64,000 bases of DNA, taken from Cellulomonas denverensis. GTDB taxonomy: Bacteria > Actinomycetota > Actinomycetes > Actinomycetales > Cellulomonadaceae. Below are positions 7,878 to 17,900 of this stretch, one piece after another. The notes beneath the pieces were generated by a model, which had not been told where the DNA came from, made no database searches, and saw nothing but the letters and a program-made list of their open reading frames with translations. The first letter of the stretch is position 1. Each line of letters starts with the position of its first letter. The translations under genes were made by a program, and so were the position numbers. The stretch spans positions 682,001 through 746,000 of the forward strand of contig NZ_JAAXOX010000001.1 in NCBI RefSeq assembly GCF_012396125.1, read 5' to 3'.

Positions 7878-8644
7878 TGCACCCCGCGCGCAGCACCCTG
7901 GCCGTCCTCGGCATCGTCGCCGTGCTGACCGGGTGTTCCGGTGATCCGTCCGCGCCCTCCACCTCCGCCGACGACCTCACCGGGACGCTCACCGTGTACG
8001 CGGCGGCCTCGCTGCAGGACACCTTCGAGGAACTGGGCGAGCTGTTCGAGCAGGAGCACCCGGGGGTGACGGTGACGTTCAACTTCGGTGCCTCGTCCAC
8101 CCTGGCGCAGCAGATCGACGCCGGCGCCCCGGTGGACGTCCTGGCCACTGCGAACACCTCAACCATGGAGTCGGTGTCCGGGCTCACCGAGTCGCCGGAG
8201 GTCTTCGCCCGGAACTCGTTGCAGATCGTCGTCCCGGCCGGTAACCCCGGCGGCGTCACCGGACTCGCCGACTTCGCCGACCCCGAGCTGACCCTCGCGC
8301 TGTGCGCCGAGGACGTGCCGTGCGGGTCCGCGGCGATCGCCGCCTTCGAGGCCGCCGGGATCACCCCGGTGCCGGACACCTACGAGAAGGACGTCACCGC
8401 CACCCTGACCAAGGCGGTGCTGGGCGAGGTCGACGCGGCCCTGGTGTACCGCACCGACGTGCTCTCCGCCGGGGACGCCGTGCAGGGGATCGACTTCCCG
8501 GAGGCCGGTGCCGCCCGGAACGACTACCCGATCGCCGTGCTCGCCGACGCCCCGCAGCCCGAGGCCGCCCGGGCGTTCGTCGACCTGGTGCTGTCCGAGA
8601 CCGGGCAGCAGGTGCTCGCCGACGCGGGCTTCGACGGCCCATGA
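7877..8644 (+). CDS. modA: Molybdate ABC transporter binding lipoprotein ModA
   Basis: A 255-residue lipoprotein with signal peptide and lipobox LTGC near residue 19. The mature part is a ModA/type II periplasmic-binding fold: LTVYAAASLQDTFEELGELF, FNFGASSTLAQQIDAGAPVD, and EVDAALVYRTD near the C-terminus. It captures molybdate (tungstate is possible) for ModB and ModC. It overlaps the regulator by one base and modB by 4 bp. Confidence 0.93.
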   Translation: MHPARSTLAVLGIVAVLTGCSGDPSAPSTSADDLTGTLTVYAAASLQDTFEELGELFEQEHPGVTVTFNFGASSTLAQQIDAGAPVDVLATANTSTMESVSGLTESPEVFARNSLQIVVPAGNPGGVTGLADFADPELTLALCAEDVPCGSAAIAAFEAAGITPVPDTYEKDVTATLTKAVLGEVDAALVYRTDVLSAGDAVQGIDFPEAGAARNDYPIAVLADAPQPEAARAFVDLVLSETGQQVLADAGFDGP

Positions 8645-9456
8645 CCACGCGGCGGCAGGGCACGGCGCGCGGGCGATCGGTCCCTGCGGCGCTGGCCGTG
8701 CCCGCGGTGGCCGCGATCGCGTTCCTGCTGCTGCCGTTCCTGGCGCTGCTGATCCGGGCGCCGTGGGGGTCGATGGGCTCGCTGGTCGGCTCCCCGGAGG
8801 TCGGGCAGGCACTGTGGCTGTCGTTGCGCTGCGCGGGCGCCGCCACGGTGATCTGCCTGCTGCTCGGCATCCCCCTGGCCTGGGTGCTGGCCCGCGGTGA
8901 CCTGCCCGGCGCCGGGGTGCTGCGCGCCCTGGTCACCATGCCGCTGGTGCTGCCGCCGGTGGTCGGCGGGGTGGCGCTGCTGATGCTGCTCGGGCGGCGC
9001 GGGCTGCTCGGCGCCCAGCTGGACGCCTGGTTCGGGGTGACGATCCCGTTCACCACCGCCGCGGTCATCATCGCCGAGGCGTTCGTTGCGATGCCGTTCC
9101 TGGTGGTGTCGGTGGAGGGCACGCTGCGCGGGCTGCCCCGCCGGACCGAGGACGCCGCCGCCGTGCTGGGCGCCGGGCGCTGGTACACCTTCCGCCGGGT
9201 CACCCTGCCGCAGATCCTGCCCGGAGTGACCGCCGGTGCGGTGCTGTGCTTTGCCCGGGCGTTGGGCGAGTTCGGCGCGACGATCACCTTCGCCGGGAAC
9301 TTCCCCGGTACGACCCGGACCATGCCACTGGCGATCTACCTGGCGATGGAGCGCGACCCCGACGCCGCGGTGGCGCTGTCCCTGGTACTGATCGCGGTGT
9401 CGCTGGCGGTCCTGATCGGGCTGCGCGGCCGGTGGACCGGGCAGGTGACCCGGTGA
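8641..9456 (+). CDS. modB: Molybdate ABC transporter permease ModB
   Basis: A 271-residue integral membrane protein with about six hydrophobic segments. The EAA loop, which contacts the ATPase, is seen as EDAAAVLGAGRWYTFRRVTL followed by LPQILPG (residues about 175-200). The ATG overlaps the modA stop (ATGA), and its own stop overlaps the next GTG (GTGA), so translation through the operon is coupled. Confidence 0.93.
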   Translation: MTTRRQGTARGRSVPAALAVPAVAAIAFLLLPFLALLIRAPWGSMGSLVGSPEVGQALWLSLRCAGAATVICLLLGIPLAWVLARGDLPGAGVLRALVTMPLVLPPVVGGVALLMLLGRRGLLGAQLDAWFGVTIPFTTAAVIIAEAFVAMPFLVVSVEGTLRGLPRRTEDAAAVLGAGRWYTFRRVTLPQILPGVTAGAVLCFARALGEFGATITFAGNFPGTTRTMPLAIYLAMERDPDAAVALSLVLIAVSLAVLIGLRGRWTGQVTR

Positions 9457-11240
9457 GCAGACTGCACGACCCGGCGCCGATGGGGTGGGACGGGTCACGA
9501 CCGGAACGGGAGAGCGGCCCACCCATGCGGACGCGGGTGGATCGGGATGGGCTGTCGTCGGACGGGAGCCCCGGCGGGCGAGCACCGCACCGCGAGCCGA
9601 GCGCCGTGCTGCGGCCGGATCGGGACCCCAGCGGGCTGCCGCCGCGCCACGACCCGAGCGGACTGTCGCCGGACCGCGAGCCGAACGCCGGGCTGGCGCC
9701 GGACCGGCACTCGAGCGGGCTGTCACCGCACCGGGAGCCGGGTGCCGGGCTGCGGACGGACCGGCACCCGAGCGGGCCGCCGCCGCACCGGGACCCGAGC
9801 GCCGGGCTGCGTGCCCGGGTGGTGGTGCAGCGGGACGGGTTCCGGCTCGATCTGCCGCTGTCGGTGGGCCCGGCGCAGGTGACTGCGCTGGTCGGCCCGA
9901 ACGGCTCCGGGAAGTCGACCGCGCTCGGCGCTCTGGCCGGGCTGGTCCCGATGGCCGCCGGGGCGACCGTGCGACTCGGCACCCGGGTGTTGGACGGCCC
10001 CGGGGTGCACGTACCCGCGCCCGCCCGGCGGTGCGGCCTGGTGTTCCAGGACCACCGGCTGTTCGGCCACCTGAGCGCCCGGGAGAATGTCGCGTTCGGA
10101 CTGCGGGCCACCGGCACCCCCGCCGGGCAGGCCCGGTCCGTGGCGGACGAGTGGCTGACCCGGCTGGATCTGGCGGAGTACGCCGGGGTGCGCGCCGACC
10201 GGCTCTCCGGCGGACAGGCGCAGCGGGTGGCGCTGGCCCGGGCACTGGCCGCCGACCCGGACCTGCTGCTGCTGGATGAGCCCTTCGCCGCCCTGGACAC
10301 CACGATGCGCTGCCGGGTGCGTGCCGTACTGCGTGAGGAGTTGGACCGTCGGCCCCGTCCGGTGCTGCTGGTCACCCACGACCGCGCGGACGCCCTCGAC
10401 CTGGCCGACGACGTGCTGACCCTGGCGGACGGGCGACCGGTGGACGGCGACGGCCGGGTCCGGACGCGACGAGATCGTGAGCAGGCGGGCAGCACCGCCA
10501 TTGCCGCGGTGGTGTTGACCGGCGGCACGGCCCGACGGCTGGGCGGGGTGGACAAGACCGGGTTGGACATCGGGGGCCGGGCAATCCTCGACCGGCTGCT
10601 GCACGGGCTGCCCGCCGGGATGCCGGTGGTGGTGGTCGGCGACCGGCCCGGCGGCATGGAGCCGGGCCGCGCGGGTGTCGGGGGTCTCGCGGTCGCTACG
10701 GGCATCGCAAGTGCCGCGGGCATCACAGGCGCCCCTGGTGTTGAGGGTCTCGCGGGTGTCGGGGATGTCGCAGGCGCCACGGGTGTCCGGAGCATCGCGG
10801 GCGCCCCTGGTGTCGAGGGCGTAGCGGGCGCCGGCGATACCGGTCCGGTGTGGGTGCGCGAGGACCCGGTCGGCGGAGGACCGGCCGCGGCGCTGGCGGC
10901 GGGCGCGCGGGCCGTGCCGGAGGCTCGGGTGCTGGTGGTGCTGGCCGGCGACCAGCCGTTCGCCGCCGCCGCGGTGCCCCGGTTGATCGCCGCGCTGGCC
11001 GCCGACCCGGAGGCCGAGGCCGCCCAGGCCCGCACCCCGGACGGCCGGTCGCAGCCCTTGTTGGCCGCCTACCGGCGCAGTGCGATCGGCGACCGGCTGG
11101 ACCGGGTGCGCTCCGGCGACCGGGTGCGCGCGATCACCGACGGACTGGTCACGGTCCCGGTGCCGGTGTCCGCCGACGAGGGGCTGGACGTCGACGACGC
11201 CGGCGACCTGGCCCGGGCCCGGGCGGTCTCCGCCGACTGA
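9453..11240 (+). CDS. ModC-MobA fusion: molybdate ABC ATPase joined to Mo-cofactor guanylyltransferase
   Basis: A single 595-codon frame. Residues 1-120 are a Pro/Arg/Asp-rich region built from repeats such as DRHPSGPPPHRDPSAGLR. Residues 123-330 are an ABC ATPase: Walker A GPNGSGKST (about 148), Q-loop FQDHRLFG, signature LSGGQ (251-255), Walker B LLLLDEP, switch VTHD. The C-terminal TOBE domain usual in ModC is missing. Residues 350-595 are MobA, with VVLTGGTARRLGGVDK and VLAGDQPF, which transfers GMP to molybdopterin. MobA is interrupted by a Gly/Ala/Val-rich insert at about 410-460. The GTG overlaps the modB stop. A separate mobA start cannot be excluded, but no ribosome site is seen at the junction. 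Confidence 0.85.
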   Translation: MSRLHDPAPMGWDGSRPERESGPPMRTRVDRDGLSSDGSPGGRAPHREPSAVLRPDRDPSGLPPRHDPSGLSPDREPNAGLAPDRHSSGLSPHREPGAGLRTDRHPSGPPPHRDPSAGLRARVVVQRDGFRLDLPLSVGPAQVTALVGPNGSGKSTALGALAGLVPMAAGATVRLGTRVLDGPGVHVPAPARRCGLVFQDHRLFGHLSARENVAFGLRATGTPAGQARSVADEWLTRLDLAEYAGVRADRLSGGQAQRVALARALAADPDLLLLDEPFAALDTTMRCRVRAVLREELDRRPRPVLLVTHDRADALDLADDVLTLADGRPVDGDGRVRTRRDREQAGSTAIAAVVLTGGTARRLGGVDKTGLDIGGRAILDRLLHGLPAGMPVVVVGDRPGGMEPGRAGVGGLAVATGIASAAGITGAPGVEGLAGVGDVAGATGVRSIAGAPGVEGVAGAGDTGPVWVREDPVGGGPAAALAAGARAVPEARVLVVLAGDQPFAAAAVPRLIAALAADPEAEAAQARTPDGRSQPLLAAYRRSAIGDRLDRVRSGDRVRAITDGLVTVPVPVSADEGLDVDDAGDLARARAVSAD

Positions 11241-11503
11241 CCACGCCCGCGTCCGGCACCGAGATCGGCACATCCGCGCCGAGTGCGGGAGCGGCGCTGC
11301 CGCACTCACAGCGGAAGTACCGAACTCGCGAACGGCAACGCCGGGCAAGCAGTCTGAATCGCGATCACCGACGGACTGGTCACGGTGCCGGTGCCGGTGT
11401 CCGCCGACGAGGGGCTGGACGTCGACGACGCCGGCGACCTGGCCCGGGCCCGGGCGGTCTCCGCCGACTGACCACGCCCGCTTCCGGCACCGAGATCGGC
11501 ACA
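11129..11503. repeat. Tandem duplication (231-bp period) of the mobA 3' end
   Basis: Positions 11129-11272 recur at 11360-11503 with about two mismatches, a period of 231 bp. The first copy encodes the last 35 residues of the fusion protein and its stop. The second copy encodes the same peptide tail but has no start and no upstream gene, so it is a dead remnant. Similarity continues weakly after 11503 to about 11565, suggesting an older duplication of a longer unit. Confidence 0.85.
11360..11471 (+). pseudogene. Orphan copy of the MobA C-terminal tail
   Basis: This stretch encodes the same VTVPVPVSADEGLDVDDAGD segment and stop as the end of the ModC-MobA gene, but lacks a start codon or ribosome site. 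It is the coding part of the 231-bp tandem duplication and is not expected to be translated. Confidence 0.7.
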
Positions 11504-11600
11504 CCGGCACCGACTGCGGGTGCCGCGCCGCCGCGCTCACGTCGGGAGGGTCGAACTCGCGAGGAACGGGGTGCGTGCTCAGCCCGGCGGGCGCGCGGGG

Positions 11601-11876
11601 TCAGTCCGCGGTGGGCTCCCACTGGGCGATCAGCGCCTGGACCCGCTCGATCCGGGCGCGCACCTCCGCCACGGTCTGCTCCGGGGTGGCGCCGGGGGTG
11701 GCGGCGCCGGCGGAGAGTCCGACCAGGAAGGCGGTCAGCGGGGCGGACGGCCGGTTCACCCCGTGTGCGATGTCCCGCACCAGGTCCAGCACCGGGGTGG
11801 TCGCCTCGGCCAGCACCTCCGGCGGGATGCCGAGCTCGGCGATCGCGGTCTGGGTCCAGCGCTGCAGGTCGTTCAT
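11601..11876 (-). CDS. DUF6457 protein, MobA-associated
   Basis: A 91-residue acidic protein starting MNDLQRWTQTAIAELGIPPE and ending in an amphipathic helix (RARIERVQALIAQWEP). It matches the short actinobacterial DUF6457 family, whose members commonly sit next to, or are fused to, MobA. Here its ATG overlaps the narI stop (ATGA), so it is translated as the last gene of the nar operon and faces the mobA domain tail by tail. The biochemical role is unknown; help in MobA or MGD delivery to NarG is a reasonable guess. Confidence 0.75.
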   Translation of the reverse strand: MNDLQRWTQTAIAELGIPPEVLAEATTPVLDLVRDIAHGVNRPSAPLTAFLVGLSAGAATPGATPEQTVAEVRARIERVQALIAQWEPTAD

Positions 11877-12595
11877 CGGGGGCTCCCGGAGGTCGTCGCC
11901 ACCGGCGAGCGATCCGGGGCGTTGCGGCGACGGTAGACCACGAACGGGCGGGTCAGGTAGCCGATCGGCACCGACCAGACGTGCACCAGCCGGGTGAAGG
12001 GCCACACCGCCATCAGCAGGCAGGCCAGCACCGCGTGCCACTGGTAGACCGCCGGGGCGGAGGCGATCAGCGCGGCGTCCGGGTCGAGGACGAACAGGCC
12101 GCGGAACCACACCGAGATGGTCCCCCGGTACTCGTAGCCGGAGCCGAAGACGTTGATCGCGACCGTCTGCCACATGCCGATCAGCACCTCCGCGCCGAGC
12201 AGCAGGTACAGCACCCGGTCCATCGGGGTGGTGACCAGGGTGACCCGGCGGGAGAACACGAACCGGCGCAGCAGCAGGATGACCAGCCCGGCGCACAGGA
12301 TGATCCCGGCGACCGTGCCGCCCGCGACCGCCACCACGTGGTACGTGTGGTCGGAGATGCCGAGCGCCCGGGTCCAGGACGACGGGATCAGCAGCCCGCC
12401 GACGTGGCCGAGGATCACCAGCAGCGCCCCGAAGTGGAACAGCGGCGACCCCCAGGCCAGCCAGCGCTTCTCGAAGATCTGGCTGGTCCGGGTGGTCCAG
12501 CCGAACTGGTCCGCGCGGTACCGCCAGATGTGCCCGACCACGAACACCGCCAGGCAGACGTAGGGCAGGACGACGAACAGCAGGGTGTCGCGCAC
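11873..12595 (-). CDS. narI: Respiratory nitrate reductase gamma subunit NarI
   Basis: A 240-residue cytochrome b subunit with five hydrophobic segments. It oxidises menaquinol and passes electrons to NarH. Candidate haem ligands are the histidines in VVGHIWRYRADQFGW (first helix), in PLFHFGALLVILGH (second) and in QWHAVLA and RLVHVWS (last). The GTG at 12595 is two bases after the narJ stop and has AAGGA upstream. Length is normal for the family. Fourth gene of narGHJI. Confidence 0.93.
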   Translation of the reverse strand: MRDTLLFVVLPYVCLAVFVVGHIWRYRADQFGWTTRTSQIFEKRWLAWGSPLFHFGALLVILGHVGGLLIPSSWTRALGISDHTYHVVAVAGGTVAGIILCAGLVILLLRRFVFSRRVTLVTTPMDRVLYLLLGAEVLIGMWQTVAINVFGSGYEYRGTISVWFRGLFVLDPDAALIASAPAVYQWHAVLACLLMAVWPFTRLVHVWSVPIGYLTRPFVVYRRRNAPDRSPVATTSGSPR

Positions 12596-12597
12596 GG

Positions 12598-13373
12598 TCA
12601 GGGTCCTTCCGGTCGGGGGGCGGGCCGGGTGGTGGGGAACTCCAGCGGCACGGCGGCGGTGCGGGCGGGCGCGCAGGCAGCACTCGGCGGGTAGGGCATG
12701 CCCTCGCCGTAGCCGGGCAGCGGCGCCCCGAGTCCGGCGTCGTCGGCGGGGGGCCCGGCCAGCGCGATCGCGTCCGCCCGCCGGCGCACCGCATCGGCGA
12801 CCGGCCCGAGCACCACGGCGACCGCGTCCAGCACCCGGTGATACGGCGACTCGCGGCGGGTGAGTTCCTGGCGCAGCACCTCGAACCCGGCCCGGTGGGC
12901 GCGCAGCGCGGACTCCCCGGCCCCGGTGCCCGCCCGGGCGGCGAACTCCAGCACCACCGGCAGGTGATCGGGCAGCTCGTCCTCCGGCGGCACGAACCCG
13001 CACGCCCGGTAGGTCTGCTTGAGCGCCAGGAGTGCGGCACCCCGCCGCCGGGTGTCGCCGTGCAGGTAGTAGGTCAGGTACGGCGCGGTCGACCGGCGCA
13101 GGTCGAAGGTCTGCACGTAGTGCTCCCGCCACTGCTCGGGGTCCCACTCGGCGGTCTCGGCCCAGAACGCCCGCAGCCGGTCGGCGGCCGGGGACGCGGG
13201 CAGGGCGTGGATGGCGGTGCCGAGGTCACCGGCGGCGGCCAGGAAGTCGTCGTCCGGGTAGGCCAGCACCAGGGCGGACAGCGCCAGCACATCCGCCCGT
13301 CCGGGCACTTCCGGCAGGTCCCGGCGGCGCGAGCGGCGCAGCGGGAACCGCGGTCGGCGGGTGACGGCGGTGC

Positions 13374-13377
<4 letters not shown>
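12598..13377 (-). CDS. narJ: Nitrate reductase assembly chaperone NarJ
   Basis: A 259-residue cytoplasmic TorD-family chaperone that holds NarG while the molybdenum cofactor is inserted. The core shows LALSALVLAYPDDDFL, HYVQTFDLRRSTAPYLTYYL and HGDTRRRGAALLALKQTYR, all typical. The C-terminal 60 residues are Pro/Ala-rich. Its ATG overlaps the narH stop (ATGA). Confidence 0.92.
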
Positions 13378-14900
<1,523 letters not shown>

Positions 14901-14955
14901 CGCGCTTGCCCTTCGCTCGTTCCTCGCTCCGGGCTGCGCCGCTCAAACACACGCA
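14901..14955. repeat. narG-narH spacer with a GAGCGAGGAACGAGCGAAG motif
   Basis: The 55-bp spacer reads, on the minus strand, through GAGCGGCGCAGCCCGGAGC and then GAGGAACGAGCGAAGGGC, with repeated GAGCGxxG words. I recall similar strings as short interspersed repeats near gene ends in many actinobacterial genomes, but cannot confirm that here. It also provides the weak ribosome site of narH. Confidence 0.35.
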
Positions 14956-17900
14956 TCAGTACTGCACCTCCTGGGAGCGACGCCGGATCACGGTGAGCTC
15001 GTCGCGCTGGTTGCCGGTCGGGCCGTAGTAGTTGAAGGCGTAGGTCAGCTGCGCGTAGCCGCCCAGCAGGTGGGTCGGCTTGATCAGGATCGCGGTGAGC
15101 GCGTTGTGGATGCCGCCCCGGATCCCGGACGCCTCGGCCTTCGGCACGTCGATGTTCCGGTCCTTGGAGTGGTACATGTACGCGGTGCCGGTGGGCATCC
15201 GGTGGCTGACCACCGCCCGGGCCACCACCACCCCGTTGCGGTTCACGCCCTCGATCCAGTCGTTGTCCGCGATGCCCGCCGCCTCGGCGTCCGCCACCGA
15301 CAACCAGATCGTCGGGCCGCCGCGGGACAGCGCGAGCATGTACGGGTTGTCCTGGAACTGGGAGTGCATCGACCACTTGGAGTGCGGGGTCAGGTACCGC
15401 ACGGTGACCTGCGCCTCGTGCCGCCCGGCCGCGACCGCGGGGTCACCGAAGTGCCGGGCCATGTCCAGCGGCGGCCGGTACACCGGCAACTGTTCGCCGA
15501 GCTCGGCGATCCAGTCGTGGTCCAGGTAGAAGTGCTGGCGACCGGTCAGGGTGTGCCAGGGCTTGTCCCGCTCCACGTTGATCACGAACGGCGAGTACCG
15601 GCGACCGCCCTTCTCCGAGCCGGACCACTCGTGGCTGGTGAACACCGGCTGCGGGCCGGTCAGGGTGTCGGCGAAGGTGACCCGGCGCTCGGCGTTCTCC
15701 TCCGCCAGGTCGGCCAGCGGCTTGCCGACCCGCTGCTCCAGGGTGGCGAATCCGGCCGCCGACACCGACCCGTTGGTGGTGCCGGACAGCGCCAGGATCG
15801 CCTCGCAGAGCTGCGCGGCGGTGTCCATCCGGGGCCGGCCGGCGGCGACACCCTCGGTCACCACACCGTTCAGCGTCTTCAGTTCCTCGACCGCCTGTTC
15901 CGGGACGAGCGTGATGCCCTTGACCGAGGTGCCGGCGGTGCTGATCAGCGGGCCGACCGCCCGCATCTTCTGGCCGATCGCGGTGTAGTCCCGCTCGATC
16001 ACGGCGAGCTTGGGCATGGTCAGCCCGGGGGTCGGCGCGCACTCGCCCTTCGACCAGTCCCGGACCACGCCGTGCGGCTGGGCCAGCTCGTCCGGGGTGT
16101 CGGTGGTCAGCGGGGCGGCGATCACGTCGGTGCGGGTGCCCAGGTGCTGCTCGGCCAGCTCGGCGACCTTGTCGGCCAGCAGGCAGAACGCCTCGTGGTC
16201 GGTGCGGGCCTGCCACGGCGGGGCGATCGCGGCGTTCAGGGCGTGCACGTAGGGGTGCATGTCCGTGGTCGAGATGTCCTGCTTCTCGTACCAGGTGGCC
16301 GCCGGGAGCACGATGTCCGAGAACAACGACGAGGACGTCATCCGGAAGTCGATGTTGGTCAGCAGGTCGAGCTTGCCCTCGGGGGCCTCGTCCCGCCAGA
16401 CCACCTCGGTGGGCCGGCGATCCTCCGGCATCTCCTGCGCCCGGAGCGCACTGGCGGCGCCCAGCAGGTGCTTGATGAAGTACTCGTTGCCCTTGGCCGA
16501 GTTGCCGATCAGGTTCGCCCGCCAGGTGGTGAGCACCCGGGGCACGTTGTGCGGGGCGTCCGGGTCCTGGATGGCGAACTTCAGCCGGCCCGACGACAGT
16601 TCGTCGACGATGTGCTCGGGCACCGTGCGCCCGGCCGCGGTGGCCTCGTCGCACAGGTCCAGCGGGTTGCGGTCGAAGCCCGGATGCGACGGGGTCCAGC
16701 CCAGCCGGCCGGCCTGCACCAGGCAGTCCATCATCGTGCGCGGCAGGGCGGAGCCCGCGGTGCCCCGGCCCACCGGGCTGGTCAGCTCGTCGGCGCCGAA
16801 GCCCTCGTACCGCCACTGGTCGGTGGCCACGTACCAGAACGAGGTGCTGGTCATGTGCCGGGTCGGGCGCTGCCAGTCCAGGGCGAAGGACATGTGCTGC
16901 TGGCCGGTGACCGGCCGGGCCTTCTCCTGACCGACGTAGTGCGCCCAGCCGCCGCCGTTGACGCCCTGGCAGCCGGTCAGGGTGAGCAGGGTGATGAAGG
17001 TGCGGTAGATCGTGTCGGAGTGGAACCAGTGGTTGGTGCCCGCGCCCATCAGGATCATCGATCGACCCTCGGTGACCTCCGCATTGCGGGTGAACTCCCG
17101 GGCGATCCGGACGCACTGTTCGACCGGCACACCGGTGATGGCGGCCTGCCAGCCCGGGGTGCTCGGGTCCTCGGCGTCGTCGTAGCCGGTGGGCCACTGG
17201 CCGGGCAGGCCGTCCCGGGCCACGCCGTACTGGGCCATCAGCAGGTCGAGCACCGTGGTGACCAGCCGGCCGCCGACCCTGACCGCCGGGACGCCGCGGG
17301 TGATCTCCGCACCACCCTCGGTGTCGCCCACGTCGAACCGGGGCAGCCGGACCGCGACCCCCTCGTGCTCGGCGTCGTACAGGGTGGTGCGCGGGTCGGT
17401 GTCCCCCAGGTCGAGGTTCCACCGGCCCAGGCCCTCCGGGGTCCAGCGATCCGCCAGGGTGCCGGCCGGGACGACCACCCTGCCGGTGGCGGCATCGAGC
17501 AGCACCGGGCGGAACTCCGGGTGGTCGCCGAGCGCGCCCTCCGCCTCCGGGACGCTCTCCGCGGTGAGGAACTTGCCCGGTCGCAGCACGCCGTCGGCGC
17601 CGGACCCGTCCAACTCCACCAGGAACGGCGCATCGGTGAACCGGCGGACGTAGGACTCGAAGTACGGCACCTGCCGGTCACGGAAGAACTCGGACAGCAG
17701 CACGTGGCCCATCGCCTGCGCCAGCGCACCGTCGGTGCCGGGGGCCGGGGCCAGCCAGTCGTCGGCGAACTTCACGTTCTCGGCGTAGTCCGGGCTGACC
17801 GCCACCACCTTGGTGCCCTTGTACCGGACCTCGGTCAGGAAGTGCGCGTCCGGGGTGCGGGTCACCGGGACGTTGGAGCCCCACATGATCAGGTAGCCGG

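Noticed and set aside
8524-10245. Long minus-strand frame opposite modB and modC
   Set aside because: Pro/Arg/Ala-rich with no motif; the plus strand has intact ABC transporter motifs.
10850-12694. 614-residue plus-strand frame over mobA end, DUF6457 and narI
   Set aside because: No domain; overlaps genes with clear family matches in other frames.
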